Part shown: positions 12,330 through 23,985 of the stretch, piece after piece
Position numbering within the stretch: position 1 is the first letter of the stretch
Layout of the letters: every line of letters begins with the position of its first letter
Source: Gammaproteobacteria bacterium
GTDB lineage: Bacteria; Pseudomonadota; Gammaproteobacteria; Chromatiales; Chromatiaceae
DNA: 64,000 nucleotides
Assembly (NCBI GenBank): GCA_024510845.1
Contig: JANEMA010000002.1
Coordinates: forward strand, 20,757 to 84,756
Direction of reading: 5' to 3'
The notes under the pieces: model-generated
What the model was told of the DNA's origin: nothing
Seen by the model: the letters and a program-made list of their open reading frames with translations, nothing else
Databases searched by the model: none
Translations under genes and position numbers: made by a program

Positions 12330-12803
12330 TCTGCTGTCAGTAAAAAAGCTGCGCATCACTCCTGCTGGCCTGGAGGCAATCACACAGTTCGACTATACCC
12401 AGTCACTGGGTGGCATTGAGCACCAACCAACCGGCTCTTGATGAGAGACGCCTGACCATCAAGATGCCGAATACAATTCATGCACACCTGGCCGAAAATC
12501 TAGCCCACATCAACGATTACCTTAGGTTCCCCGCCCATCTGTACACACACCGAGGCAAGCCATTGTGATTGCCGTAAACCCGATACCAAGACACTGCGTG
12601 AGATAGCCAATCGGCTGCACACCCCGCTGGATAGGGGAACGCTGATCGGCGACAATGTAATTGATATCTAAGGTAGCCTGGACCACAGACACCATGCTGC
12701 TACTGATGCTCACCAGCTGATGACACGAAAACCGGAAAGATTTTCTCGAGATCCCGGCCTTCGGCGACCCAGAGCACCCCGTTTCCTGGATACTTACTCA
12801 ACA
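12330..12803 (+). pseudogene. gmhB: Eroded gmhB (D,D-heptose 1,7-bisphosphate phosphatase) remnant
   Basis: No intact ORF, but successive pieces in plus-strand frames match GmhB in order. They are LEAITQFDY (about 12370-12395), VALSTNQPALDE (12410-12445, like VVVATNQSG), TIHAHLAENLAHI (about 12475-12515), then ICTHTEASHCDCRKPDTKTL with REIANRLHTPLDRGTLIGDN (12537-12655), a stop, and a degenerate tail up to the plsC start. The zinc-site pattern CxH...CDCRKP at 12540-12581 is diagnostic of GmhB. The N-terminal HAD motif DRDGV is lost. The position between glyS and the acyltransferase is exactly where Pseudomonas has gmhB. Confidence 0.82.
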
Positions 12804-13529
12804 ATGATCCTGTTACGTTCATTCATCTATTTTATGCTCATGTCACTGACCGTGATCAGTCACGGCCTGACGATTGCGATACTGGGCCGTTTCCTCGGCA
12901 CGGATTTCAGCGATCGAGTGGCCACGCATTGGGGCCGACTCAACATCGGCCTGCAACGTGCCGTTTGCGGATTGCACATCCATATCAAAGGTGCGGAACA
13001 TTTACCCCGGGGAGCCGCCATCCTCATGACCAAGCACCAATCCACCTGGGAGACGATCGCCCTACGCGGTCTGCTTGCACCGCACCAATCCTGGGTACTG
13101 AAACAGGAACTTCTGAAAATCCCCTTTTTCGGCTGGGCACTGGGTTCCTGCCGTGCAATTCCCATCGATCGCAAGGCCGGACGCAAGGCTGTACTTCAAG
13201 TCGTTAAAGAGGGCAAGCTGGCACTGAACGATGGGCGCATCGTGGTAATCTTCCCAGAGGGTACTCGCACCGCACCCGGCGAACGCCGCCGATACAGTAT
13301 TGGCGGTGCCATCCTCGCAGAGAAATCCGGCTACCCGGTAGTGCCAGTGGCACACAATGCCGGTATCTACTGGAAACGACGGGGTATAAAAAAGTACCCG
13401 GGCACCATTGACATGCGTATCGGATCACCTATTTCCAGTACCGACAAGAAGGCCAAGAAAATCATCGCCGAAGTCGAGAACTGGATCGAAGGTGAAATGA
13501 AAAAATTACCATCACAACTACACCAATAG
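12804..13529 (+). CDS. Lysophospholipid acyltransferase (PlsC/LptA-like 1-acyl-sn-glycerol-3-phosphate acyltransferase)
   Basis: 241 residues from ATG 12804. An N-terminal membrane segment (LLRSFIYFMLMSLTVISHGLTI) is followed by acyltransferase motif I, KHQSTWET, and motif III, VIFPEGTR. The family transfers an acyl chain from acyl-ACP or acyl-CoA to lysophosphatidic acid at the inner membrane; the exact acceptor is not shown. The frame extends upstream to 12720, but those residues belong to the decayed gmhB tail, so the internal ATG is used. It converges on gyrB across a 94-base gap, as in Pseudomonas. Confidence 0.88.
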   Translation: MILLRSFIYFMLMSLTVISHGLTIAILGRFLGTDFSDRVATHWGRLNIGLQRAVCGLHIHIKGAEHLPRGAAILMTKHQSTWETIALRGLLAPHQSWVLKQELLKIPFFGWALGSCRAIPIDRKAGRKAVLQVVKEGKLALNDGRIVVIFPEGTRTAPGERRRYSIGGAILAEKSGYPVVPVAHNAGIYWKRRGIKKYPGTIDMRIGSPISSTDKKAKKIIAEVENWIEGEMKKLPSQLHQ

Positions 13530-13623
13530 CGAAGTGGTCGCTTACTTCAGGAAAGTACCGATATCGTTTGATATTTCGATATGGGTTTAGCATCTGCCTG
13601 CCGGACAGATCGAGGTACCATAC

Positions 13624-16110
<2,487 letters not shown>

Positions 16111-17166
16111 TCAGGACAGTTCCCCCTGTTCCACGTGAAACATCCTGGCTTCGTCGAGGATACCCAGGCCTTCCCCTTCGAGTGAAGTCACCACTATTTG
16201 GGGATAGACGCTATCCAATTCAGTAACGAGCTTGTCACGATTTGAGCGATCCAACTCAGCAGGGAGATCATCGAAGAGCAGTACTGGCGCTCGACCTACC
16301 CGCCCACGGTAAATTTGCGCCTGAGCAATCATCAGGGCAGCCACCAGCATCTTCAATTGACCCCGGGACAAAATCTTGCCCCCTCGTCCAATCTCCGTAT
16401 CTATGATGAAATCGACCCTGTGAGGACCGACACCCGTATAACCCTGTCGCTTGTCGATTTCCCGATGCGCATCGAGACTCTCCTGTAAAGACATACCAAT
16501 ACGCCAACCTGATCGATAATGGAAACTCACAGAAAAGTCCAACAGCCAATTCGTAAGCCGAGCCTCGGTCCCAGCAATCAAGCGTTCGATATAAACACGT
16601 CGGATAGTATCGATAACAGTTCCCGTTTCCACCAGTACCTGATCCCACTGAAAGGCCAGTCCTCCACCCTGACGTAAGGCAGCATTTCGCTGTTGTAACG
16701 CTCGACTGTAGCGCTGCATCAACGAGAGATACTCCGGTTCCACGTGGAACAATCCGGTATCGATCAGTTGTCTACGAAACTCCGGTGAACCTTGCACCAA
16801 CTGTTGCGAATCAGGGCCGATAAACTGCACCGGCAACAAACGTAACACCTCCGACCGCCGAACACTGGAGCACCCATCCAGACGAACCACCAGCTGCTTG
16901 CGTTCTCGGCGTATCCCCAGTGCATGACAATTCCCGGACGGGTCCTCAAAACGCGAAAACAGTTCTGTAGCCTCGGCTCCCTTGCGAATCAGTGGCGCCG
17001 TATCCCGATACCTGAACGACCGACCGACCGACAACAGATACAATGCCTCGATAATTGAGGTCTTTCCGGCACCGTTTGGCCCGGCAACCAAATTGATACC
17101 CGGGGACAAAGTAAGTCGTACATCACGAATGATGCGCAGATCCTTTATCGAAAGTTCCGAAAACAT
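16111..17166 (-). CDS. recF: DNA replication and repair protein RecF
   Basis: 351 residues from ATG 17166 (start FSELSIKDLR). Walker A is GPNGAGKTSIIEALYLLSVG. The C-terminal SMC-like signature reads LSRGQLKMLVAALMIAQ, and Walker B is PVLLFDDLPAELD. RecF loads RecA at gapped DNA with RecO and RecR. The frame stays open to 17286, but the extension crosses the strong hairpin between dnaN and recF and reads into the 3' end of dnaN, so it is rejected. It probably has its own promoter or relies on read-through of that hairpin. Confidence 0.95.
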   Translation of the reverse strand: MFSELSIKDLRIIRDVRLTLSPGINLVAGPNGAGKTSIIEALYLLSVGRSFRYRDTAPLIRKGAEATELFSRFEDPSGNCHALGIRRERKQLVVRLDGCSSVRRSEVLRLLPVQFIGPDSQQLVQGSPEFRRQLIDTGLFHVEPEYLSLMQRYSRALQQRNAALRQGGGLAFQWDQVLVETGTVIDTIRRVYIERLIAGTEARLTNWLLDFSVSFHYRSGWRIGMSLQESLDAHREIDKRQGYTGVGPHRVDFIIDTEIGRGGKILSRGQLKMLVAALMIAQAQIYRGRVGRAPVLLFDDLPAELDRSNRDKLVTELDSVYPQIVVTSLEGEGLGILDEARMFHVEQGELS

Positions 17167-17183
17167 AACGCGCAATAGTCTAG

Positions 17184-17210
17184 AAAAAAGGGGCTTGGCG
17201 CCCCTTTTTT
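17184..17210. terminator. Bidirectional rho-independent terminator between dnaN and recF
   Basis: A perfect 11-base-pair hairpin: left arm AAAAAAGGGGC (17184-17194), loop TTGGC, right arm GCCCCTTTTTT (17200-17210). The flanking A and T runs give a U-tract on either strand. It would act on minus-strand transcripts leaving dnaN and separate them from recF. Confidence 0.85.
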
Positions 17211-17252
17211 CTCTCCGATGAGAGTGCCTTTTCCTGACCCCATCTCGATTAG

Positions 17253-18353
17253 TTACAGCCGCATGGGCATGACTACATAACGACAATCCATGGAACCGGC
17301 AGGTGTCATCAGTGCGCTAGAGCTGGAATCGATCAACGACATACTTACCTGCTTTGTATCCAATACATTGAGCACATCCAGTAGATAACCCACATTGAAA
17401 CCGACGATGATCTCGTTGCCCTGATAATCGATTTCCAGTTCCTCTTTTGCTTCGTCCTGTTCCGAATTATGTGCATGAAGGTGCAACAACTTCGGTACCA
17501 GGCGGAAGCGGATGCCCCGGTATTTCTCGTTGGAAAGGATAGAAGTCCGAATCAGCGACTGACGAAGACTATCACGGTCGGCCAGCAGTCTTTGGGTATC
17601 TCCAGAAGGCATCACCCGCTCATAGTTGGGGAAACGCCCATCGATCAGCTTGGTGGTAAAAATCGTATTTCCAAAGCGTACCCTTGCATGACTATTGCTT
17701 ATCTCCAGTTGCAAGGCTCCATCATCATCGTTCAGCAATCGCCCCAATTCGAGTACTGCCTTACGCGGGAGAATGATCTGGATATCACTACCCACACCGG
17801 TATCCAGTTCGGCATCACAAAGGGCCAGCCGATGTCCATCGGTAGCCACTGCACGCACACGATTTGTCGTGATTTCCAGCAGCAACCCGTTCAGGTAATA
17901 GCGCACATCCTGATGCGCCATGGCAAAGGCAGTCTTATCGATCAAGCGTTTGAGTATAGATTCTGGAAAATTTAACTGTTCGCTGGCTGTAGCGGGATCA
18001 ATCGTAGGATAGTCCTGCGCGGGCAACATCCCTATGGTAAAGCGACTGTAGCCAGAACGCAGTGTGGCTTTATCACCCTCGATTTCCAATGTCATCGAGG
18101 CACCCTTAGGCAACGCTCTACAGATCTCGATGAGCTTGCGAGCAGGCAGGGTGAATTCTATATCTCCGTCTGCCTCAGCACAGGCCGAGGTAGTCAACTC
18201 TACTTCGAGATCCGTGGCCGTGAACTGTAATCGTCCCGATGCTGCCGATATCAGCATATTGGCCAGAATAGGCAGAGTCTGGCGTCTTTCGACCACATTA
18301 CCGACTTTCAGCAAGGGCCCAAGCAGCTCGTCTCTGTTCGTGTTGATCTTCAT
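17253..18353 (-). CDS. dnaN: DNA polymerase III beta sliding clamp
   Basis: 366 residues from ATG 18353 (KINTNRDELLGPLLKVGNVVERR). Family landmarks are QTLPILANMLI, DYPTIDP, ATDGHRLALC and the C-terminal YVVMPMRL that packs near the protein-binding cleft. Three clamp domains form the ring that tethers DNA polymerase III. An upstream ATG at 18380 would add only nine residues unlike DnaN. It lies 229 bases after dnaA on the same strand, with a DnaA box in the space. Confidence 0.97.
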   Translation of the reverse strand: MKINTNRDELLGPLLKVGNVVERRQTLPILANMLISAASGRLQFTATDLEVELTTSACAEADGDIEFTLPARKLIEICRALPKGASMTLEIEGDKATLRSGYSRFTIGMLPAQDYPTIDPATASEQLNFPESILKRLIDKTAFAMAHQDVRYYLNGLLLEITTNRVRAVATDGHRLALCDAELDTGVGSDIQIILPRKAVLELGRLLNDDDGALQLEISNSHARVRFGNTIFTTKLIDGRFPNYERVMPSGDTQRLLADRDSLRQSLIRTSILSNEKYRGIRFRLVPKLLHLHAHNSEQDEAKEELEIDYQGNEIIVGFNVGYLLDVLNVLDTKQVSMSLIDSSSSALMTPAGSMDCRYVVMPMRL

Positions 18354-18582
18354 GTTTGACGCTCCGCTATCTAAAATCAAATTATGTCTAAATTCGCTTA
18401 ATTATTACGATTAGTGCAGGGGATAACTCCCCGTCCACAAGAAAAATCACTTTATTTACATAAGCTTGCTATCGATTTTCCTTGTCAGTCGATCCGGTAT
18501 GGGGGTTCTGTTCTTCTGTTGACGATCTGTGGATAAATCTTTTCGGTGATGCCATATCCCGCCATTAGCGGTTTTTCTCCCA
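18354..18582. other. dnaA-dnaN intergenic region, candidate part of oriC
   Basis: The 229-base spacer has an AT-rich stretch (about 18366-18412), a perfect DnaA box in minus orientation, TGTGGATAA, at 18528-18536, and a one-mismatch relative, TTATTTACA, at 18452-18460. A box cluster with a nearby AT-rich element in the dnaA-dnaN spacer is known from some bacteria as part of a bipartite origin. Only one box is perfect, so function as an unwinding region is inference. Confidence 0.4.
18528..18536 (-). promoter_or_regulatory. DnaA box
   Basis: TGTGGATAA on the plus strand is the exact complement of the consensus TTATCCACA. It lies between dnaA and dnaN, where DnaA could control dnaN expression or take part in initiation. 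Confidence 0.75.
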
Positions 18583-19959
18583 TCAATTGCTCAGGGTTCT
18601 CAACAGGTTGTTGTAGTCTTCGGCCACATGCACATCTGACTCGCGTAATTCAGCCACCTTACGGGTAGCGTACAACACCGTGGTGTGATCGCGACCCCCA
18701 AAGGCCTCACCGATCTCCGGCAGACTGTGATTGGTCAATTCTTTTGCCAGTGCCATGGCGATCTGGCGTGGCCTGGCGATGGTTCGGCTGCGTTTGCTCG
18801 AGAGCAAGTCGGACACCCGAATCTTGAAGTATTCCGCTATTGTTTTCTGTATGTTTTCCAGTGTCACCATGCGTGCCTGGGCGTCGATCATGTCGCGTAG
18901 CGCTTCACGAGCGAAGTCCAGGGTGATGGGTTGCCCCGTGAACCGGGCATTGGCGTTGATGCGCCGTAATGCACCTTCGAGTTCACGGATGTTGGAGCGT
19001 ATGTGCTTGCCAATGAAGAAGGCTACTTCGCTTGGCAGATCGATATCGAGCAGCAGCTGCGATTTGCTCATTAGGATGGCGACACGGGTTTCCAGGTCGG
19101 GGGGCTCGATATGTACCGTCAATCCCCAACCGAAGCGTGATTTGAGACGGTCTTCCAGTCCGTCGACTTCCTTGGGAAAGCGATCGCTGTTCAGCACGAT
19201 CTGCTGACGGGTCTCGAACAGAGCATTGAAGGTATGGAAAAACTCTTCCTGAGATCGTCCCTTGCCCGCAAAGAATTGTACGTCGTCAATCAGCAATGCG
19301 TTGACTCCACGCATGCGTCGTTTGAACTGCTCTATGGTACCGTGTTGCAAGGCCTTGACCATCTCGGCAACGAAACCTTCCGAGTGTATATAGAGTACAC
19401 GTGCGGATGGGTCGTTCTGCTTGATCAGATTGCCGACCGCGTGCATCAGGTGGGTCTTTCCGAGCCCGACCCCGCCATAGATGAACAGGGGGTTGTACAT
19501 GCGACCCGGATTTTCACCTACCTGGATACCCGCGGCGCGTGCGAGCTGGTTGGATTTTCCCTCGACGAAGGTGTCGAAGGTGAAGTCGCGGTTTGTGGTT
19601 GGCAGATCGTCACCCATCGGGGGCTCCCTGGAGGGAGTGCGGGTGCCGGTCGCGCCACTGGTTTCCTGTCGCGGTGTTTCTGGAGGTGAACCGGCAACGA
19701 TCGGGGCCTGTCTGGGTGCGCTGCCGATTTCCAGGTGGATCTCCATCGGTTCGCCATTGTTCAGTTCGTCGAGATGGGCCTGCAGCTGTACCAGATAGTG
19801 CTTGCGCACCCAGTCGAGTACGAAGGCATTGGGTGCCATCAAGCGTAACCTTCCGCCCTGTTGCACATATTGCAGGGGGCGGATCCAGGTATTGAACTGC
19901 TGTTCGGGGATGTCTCTGCCCAGCCGTTCCAAAAGATTGTTCCGGATATTAATAGTCAA
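18583..19959 (-). CDS. dnaA: Chromosomal replication initiator protein DnaA
   Basis: 458 residues if started at the TTG at 19959. This start is chosen because the protein then opens [12 protein letters not shown], matching the domain I start of other DnaAs just before [12 protein letters not shown]. The frame is open to a GTG at 20040, which would add 27 residues with no family resemblance. The AAA+ domain shows [19 protein letters not shown] (Walker A) and [12 protein letters not shown] (Walker B). The C-terminal DNA-binding signature is [16 protein letters not shown]. It binds DnaA boxes at the origin and likely represses its own gene through the box at 20078. Confidence 0.96.
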   Translation of the reverse strand: MTINIRNNLLERLGRDIPEQQFNTWIRPLQYVQQGGRLRLMAPNAFVLDWVRKHYLVQLQAHLDELNNGEPMEIHLEIGSAPRQAPIVAGSPPETPRQETSGATGTRTPSREPPMGDDLPTTNRDFTFDTFVEGKSNQLARAAGIQVGENPGRMYNPLFIYGGVGLGKTHLMHAVGNLIKQNDPSARVLYIHSEGFVAEMVKALQHGTIEQFKRRMRGVNALLIDDVQFFAGKGRSQEEFFHTFNALFETRQQIVLNSDRFPKEVDGLEDRLKSRFGWGLTVHIEPPDLETRVAILMSKSQLLLDIDLPSEVAFFIGKHIRSNIRELEGALRRINANARFTGQPITLDFAREALRDMIDAQARMVTLENIQKTIAEYFKIRVSDLLSSKRSRTIARPRQIAMALAKELTNHSLPEIGEAFGGRDHTTVLYATRKVAELRESDVHVAEDYNNLLRTLSN

Positions 19960-20077
19960 GATCTGAAGCGTGCCTGTTCGTGCGTCCGAATCGGGTAACC
20001 CGCCGGTCGTTGTTATCGTGATGGAAACAGCCCATAGCACTGGGCCTGGTACTCGATTCTAGCGCCAGAAGTCTGAG

Positions 20078-20086
20078 TTATCCACA
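20078..20086 (+). promoter_or_regulatory. DnaA box upstream of dnaA
   Basis: A perfect TTATCCACA located 38 bases before the GTG and 119 bases before the TTG start of dnaA. This is a typical place for DnaA autoregulation. Confidence 0.8.
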
Positions 20087-20302
20087 GATAACAGCGGCCG
20101 TGTTTTAGCAGGCTGTTGAAAATGGTGTGAATCGGGCGTAACGGATGGCCTTTCGGAACCCGCAATTCTCCGGCTCACCGTTCTGAACGGACTCTCTTGC
20201 TGTATGTCCGGACCTCGTATCGTGTCGCTTCTCCTTGTCCCGGTATCTTCCACTGCAGACTGCTAGTCGATGCCTCGTGCATGCGGGAAGCGATATGCCG
20301 GG

Positions 20303-20308
20303 TATAAT
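20303..20308 (+). promoter_or_regulatory. -10 element for the tusA-efflux gene pair
   Basis: A perfect TATAAT 31 bases upstream of the tusA ATG. No good -35 hexamer is seen, so the promoter may be activator dependent or weak. Confidence 0.45.
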
Positions 20309-20338
20309 GCTCGCAGTCTCAGATCCTGGTCTTGCGCC

Positions 20339-20578
20339 ATGTCCCAACGCCATGTCCTCGATTGCTATCGTCTGCTTTGCCCCCTGCCCGTGATCCGGGT
20401 GCAGGATCGGGTGGCACAGCTTGCCACCGGAGACGAGATCGAAGTGGTATGCACCGATCCTGGTGTGCTCAACGACATCCCGGCCTGGTGCCGGCTCAAC
20501 GGTCACCAAGTGCTCGAAACCCGCCAAGCCAACGGTGAATACGTCGTAGTGCTGCGTGTCGGGAGCAACCCGGTATGA
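20339..20578 (+). CDS. tusA: TusA-family sulfurtransferase
   Basis: 79 residues from ATG 20339. The CPxP motif with the persulfide-carrying cysteine is in LDCYRLLCPLPVIRV, and the fold continues with the family pattern GDEIEVVCTDPG and DIPAWCRLNGHQVLE. TusA proteins pass sulfane sulfur to tRNA thiolation, molybdenum cofactor synthesis or, in sulfur oxidisers, to the Dsr or Hdr systems. The substrate here is not shown. The start of the following efflux gene overlaps its stop (ATGA). The longer frame from 20270 is rejected, since the extension crosses the promoter. Confidence 0.9.
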   Translation: MSQRHVLDCYRLLCPLPVIRVQDRVAQLATGDEIEVVCTDPGVLNDIPAWCRLNGHQVLETRQANGEYVVVLRVGSNPV

Positions 20579-21729
20579 ACGGTGTAACCACATCCATGCT
20601 CGAGGAGCGCACCCGGGCCAGCCAGCACGTCACTCTGGTGGGTGCGCTGATCAACCTGTTGCTTTCTGCACTCAAGCTGGTGGCTGGCTGGCTGGCTGGA
20701 TCTGCGGCACTGGTTGCCGATGGCATCCATTCGCTGTCCGATCTGCTATCCGACGCCCTGGTATGGTTCGCGGCGTACCATGCTGCACAGGAACCCGACG
20801 AGGAACACCCGTACGGTCACGGCCGTTTCGAAACAGCCGCCACATTGGGCCTTGGGGTTCTGCTCGGATTGGTGGCCCTGGGGATCGTCTGGGATGCCGT
20901 GCTGCGTGTCTCCAAGGGCGGTTATCTTTCGCCTGGCGCGCTGGCGGTATGGGCGGCGGTGATCTCCATACTTGCCAAAGAAGTGTTGTATTGGTACACC
21001 ATTGTCACTGCGCGCAGGGTGAATTCCAAGATGTTGGCGGCCAATGCCTGGCATCATCGCAGCGATGCAATCTCCTCGATCGTGGTGCTATTCGGAATCC
21101 TCGGGGCAATGGCTGGTTGGCCCTATCTGGATGCTCTGGCGGCAATAGTAGTCGGTGCCATGGTAGCCAAGATTGGCTGGGATCTTGGCTGGGAGGCCAT
21201 GCAGGAACTGGTGGACGCCGCGCTGGATCTCGAGCAGGTGCGAGCGGCCGAAATGGCGATCTGTTCGGTGGATGGGGTACGTTCCATTCATATGCTGCGC
21301 ACCCGCCGGCAGGGACATCAGGCCGCGGCGGATGTGCATGTACAGGTGGATCCCCGGCTGTCGGTATCCGAAGGCCATATGATCAGTATTGCCGTGGAAG
21401 AGCGTCTGAAGGATGTCGTAGATGCGATAAACGACGTGACCGTGCACATTGATCCGGAAGACGACGAGGAGGGTCTGCTGTGCCGCGATCTACCTTTGCG
21501 CAGTGAAGCGTTGCGCCTGTTGCGGGTTTACTGGTCCGATCTGCTTGAGGGGCACGACGTCGTGCTGCACTATCTGTCGGGCCGTATAGACGTGGATCTC
21601 GAGTTGCCCCTCGCTCACTGCAACCGGGATGAGGCAGGGGCGTTGCGTGAGTGCCTGCAGCAAGCCCTCAAGGCCGATTCCCGTTTCGGGGAAGTGCAAG
21701 TCAGGTATCGCTTGGACGCAGCAGACTAG
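20575..21729 (+). CDS. Cation diffusion facilitator (FieF/MMT1-like) efflux protein
   Basis: 384 residues. The CDF metal-site motif HSLSD follows AALVADGI in TM2, EEHPYGHGRFE is the hallmark between TM2 and TM3, and the second site HHRSDAISS is in TM5. Four to six membrane segments are followed by a C-terminal cytosolic domain containing HVQVDPRLSVSEGH. That domain is longer than usual, with an extra 90 residues. These proton-coupled exporters move Zn, Fe or related divalent ions; which metal cannot be read from sequence. Translationally coupled to tusA. Confidence 0.9.
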   Translation: MNGVTTSMLEERTRASQHVTLVGALINLLLSALKLVAGWLAGSAALVADGIHSLSDLLSDALVWFAAYHAAQEPDEEHPYGHGRFETAATLGLGVLLGLVALGIVWDAVLRVSKGGYLSPGALAVWAAVISILAKEVLYWYTIVTARRVNSKMLAANAWHHRSDAISSIVVLFGILGAMAGWPYLDALAAIVVGAMVAKIGWDLGWEAMQELVDAALDLEQVRAAEMAICSVDGVRSIHMLRTRRQGHQAAADVHVQVDPRLSVSEGHMISIAVEERLKDVVDAINDVTVHIDPEDDEEGLLCRDLPLRSEALRLLRVYWSDLLEGHDVVLHYLSGRIDVDLELPLAHCNRDEAGALRECLQQALKADSRFGEVQVRYRLDAAD

Positions 21730-22039
21730 TGTACTTGCACCGGAGTGACACCAACAACAATGCATGTTTCGTCCGGCCAGGGTCAAGGGCAACGAAAATT
21801 CCCTGTCGTGAGCATGCCATTTGGTACCGGATCCTCTATAGTTCGCAGCTATATCGGCAACGATGATCGGCTGTCAGGAGTAGGTCATTTCCGCTGAAGT
21901 ACCCGTTTGGTGGCGTGTTGTTTGCCTTTATACTCGACGACCTGTCGGTCTTGTACCGATCAGGACCGAAATTTTGAAGCAGGCTGACTGAAGTAAAAAC
22001 AGCCTTTCCCAACCTTCCTAACCTCTTGGAGAGATCGAG
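21730..22039 (+). promoter_or_regulatory. glnA upstream region (310 bases, no gene)
   Basis: Non-coding leader of glnA. The clear element is the sigma-54 promoter at 21911-21926. A ribosome site GGAGAG lies 8 bases or so before the glnA ATG. Sites for NtrC would be expected upstream of the promoter, and TGCACC at about 21736 resembles a half-site, but I cannot see a complete palindrome. Nothing coding was found. Confidence 0.5.
21911..21926 (+). promoter_or_regulatory. Sigma-54 promoter of glnA
   Basis: TGGCGTG-TTGT-TTGCC matches the sigma-54 consensus TGGCACG-N4-TTGCW, with the invariant GG and GC pair at the -24/-12 distance. It lies 114 bases before the glnA start, and the activator NtrC (glnG) is encoded just downstream, which fits nitrogen-regulated glnA expression. 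Confidence 0.8.
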
Positions 22040-23449
22040 ATGGCCGCAAGAAATGTCCTGAAGATGATCAAGGACAACGACGTCAAGTACGTCGATTTCC
22101 GTTTCACCGATACCCGCGGCAAGGAGCAGCACGTTACCGTGCCTGCTCCCACCATTGACGAGGACCTGTTCGAGGATGGCAAGATGTTCGACGGTTCTTC
22201 CATCGCCGGCTGGAAGGGTATCAATGAATCCGACATGATTCTGATGCCGGATGCGGATACCGCTGTGATGGATCCGTTCACCGATGAATCAACCATGATT
22301 CTTCGTTGCGACATCCTCGAACCATCCACCATGGAAGGCTACGAGCGGGATCCACGCTCGGTGGCCAAGCGTGCCGAGGCTTACCTGAAGTCCACCGGCA
22401 TTGCCGACACGGCCTACTTCGGCCCCGAGCCAGAGTTCTTCGTGCTCGACGACGTGCGCTGGAGTGTGAGCATGGCCGGCTCCATGGTGCAGATCGACTC
22501 TGAAGAAGCCGAGTGGAACTCGGAGAAGGTCTACGAAGATGGCAACATCGGTCACCGTCCGGGTGTCAAGGGTGGCTACTTCCCGGTGCCGCCGGTCGAT
22601 TCCCTGCATGACCTGAGGTCGGCCATGTGCGACGCCCTTGAGGAGATGGGTGTGGCCGTCGAGGTGCACCACCACGAAGTGGCCACCGCTGGCCAGTGCG
22701 AGATCGGTACCCAGTTCAACACCCTGGTGAAGCGCGCCGACTGGAACCAGATCCTCAAGTACAGCGTGCACAACGTGGCCCATGCTTATGGCAAGACCGC
22801 CACGTTCATGCCCAAGCCCATTGTGGGTGACAACGGCTCTGGCATGCATGTTCATCAGTCGCTGGCAAAGGACGGTGAGAACATTTTCGCTGGTGAGCAG
22901 TACGGTGGCCTGAGCGAGACTGCGCTGTACTACATCGGTGGCATCATCAGGCACGCTCGTGCGTTGAATGCGTTCACCAACGCCTCGACAAATTCCTACA
23001 AGCGTCTGGTGCCCGGCTTCGAGGCCCCGGTGATGCTGGCCTACTCGGCCCGCAATCGCTCGGCCTCCATCCGGATTCCCTGGGTCGCCAGCCCGAAGGC
23101 ACGTCGTATCGAGGTGCGTTTCCCGGATCCCACGGCCAACCCCTACCTGGCCTTCTCGGCCATGATGATGGCTGGCCTGGACGGTATCCAGAACAAGATC
23201 CACCCGGGCGATGCTGCCGACAAGGATCTCTACGATCTTCCTCCGGAAGAGGCAGCGGCCATTCCAACCGTGTGTCACAGCCTGGATCAGGCTCTGGAGG
23301 CCCTGGATGCCGATCGAGACTTTCTGAAGGCCGGCAGCGTGTTCACCGACGATCTGATTGATGGCTATATCAAGCTGAAGATGGAAGAAGTCACACAGCT
23401 GCGCATGACCACTCACCCGATCGAGTTCGATCTGTACTACAGCCTGTAA
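22040..23449 (+). CDS. glnA: Glutamine synthetase type I
   Basis: 469 residues, standard GSI-beta length. Motifs are [23 protein letters not shown] (metal ligands), [11 protein letters not shown] (ATP/glutamate region) and the adenylylation loop [10 protein letters not shown] with the modifiable Tyr. It makes glutamine from glutamate and ammonia as a dodecamer and is expected to be controlled by GlnE adenylylation. A sigma-54 promoter precedes it and a strong terminator follows it. glnL and glnG lie downstream after a 619-base gap that holds a decayed gene. Confidence 0.98.
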   Translation: MAARNVLKMIKDNDVKYVDFRFTDTRGKEQHVTVPAPTIDEDLFEDGKMFDGSSIAGWKGINESDMILMPDADTAVMDPFTDESTMILRCDILEPSTMEGYERDPRSVAKRAEAYLKSTGIADTAYFGPEPEFFVLDDVRWSVSMAGSMVQIDSEEAEWNSEKVYEDGNIGHRPGVKGGYFPVPPVDSLHDLRSAMCDALEEMGVAVEVHHHEVATAGQCEIGTQFNTLVKRADWNQILKYSVHNVAHAYGKTATFMPKPIVGDNGSGMHVHQSLAKDGENIFAGEQYGGLSETALYYIGGIIRHARALNAFTNASTNSYKRLVPGFEAPVMLAYSARNRSASIRIPWVASPKARRIEVRFPDPTANPYLAFSAMMMAGLDGIQNKIHPGDAADKDLYDLPPEEAAAIPTVCHSLDQALEALDADRDFLKAGSVFTDDLIDGYIKLKMEEVTQLRMTTHPIEFDLYYSL

Positions 23450-23472
23450 TGCAAAGTCATTAGGGTTGAACC

Positions 23473-23503
23473 AGGCCCGCAGCTGTAAGGCTGCGGGCCT
23501 TTT
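23473..23503 (+). terminator. Rho-independent terminator of glnA
   Basis: Stem AGGCCCGCAG (23473-23482) pairs perfectly with CTGCGGGCCT (23491-23500) over an 8-base loop and is followed by TTT and a T-rich stretch. It lies 24 bases after the glnA stop. Confidence 0.88.
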
Positions 23504-23560
23504 GCGTTTTGATGTCCCACGATGAACCTGCCTGGCTGGGGACCGCTCCATGTTCGAGGC

Positions 23561-23985
23561 ATGTTCAGATATTTCCTCCTGATTGCTGTTCCTCCTGACC
23601 ATGGTTCGCGCAGGCTGTGATCTGCAAGTCGGTGGATACCGAGGGCGGGACCTCCTGTTCTGATGTGCCGGTCACTGAATGCGAACATCCTGTCCGGTTT
23701 CCGGGGGTCTCCCGTTACGTACCGCCCCAGTCGGCACCGAGATGCCGGCAGAACGGTATGCAGCAACGAAGGCAATGTGCTGGTAGCAGTCTGTTTGACT
23801 CCCACCCTGCGGCAGGGCCACTATCCCCGACTGGTGCTCGACGGTACGCTTGTGGTTCTGCAGGAGGCGACCCTGGGTTCCACCTTCACAGGGATTTTCC
23901 CGGGTCCTGGTCATCAGCTGTATCCCGAACGGTCAATACAGGGTCTGATGGTGCCGGATGACAGGGTCAAAGGTCTTGGCAGATG
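23561..23985 (+). pseudogene. Eroded DUF4124-domain gene remnant
   Basis: In Pseudomonas a DUF4124 protein gene sits between glnA and ntrB, and its remains are readable here. A start MFRYFLLIAV (23561) leads to a broken signal peptide. Next comes CKSVDTEGGTSCSDVPVTE (from about 23623), which matches the DUF4124 opening YKWVDxxGxVxYSDxPP, and then GVSRYVPPQ. After a frame change at about 23740-23760 the conserved beta-domain continues as NEGNVLVAVCLTPTLRQGHY and LVLDGTLVVLQEATLG. One stop and at least one frameshift break it. The parent protein would be a small periplasmic protein of unknown role. Confidence 0.8.

Larger units (their letters stand above)
20041..20338. promoter_or_regulatory. 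dnaA-tusA divergent intergenic region, likely origin-proximal
   Basis: The region between the divergent dnaA and tusA genes holds one perfect DnaA box (20078-20086), the IS-end-like AGGCTGTTGAAAA (20110-20122) and a TATAAT for tusA. Gene direction switches here: dnaA to gyrB leave leftward and tusA to glnG leave rightward. This fits a replication start nearby. It lacks the cluster of boxes and AT-rich DUE of a complete oriC. Confidence 0.45.

Noticed and set aside
22289..23602. 437-residue open frame on the minus strand
   Set aside because: Antisense to glnA and its terminator; no protein family features.
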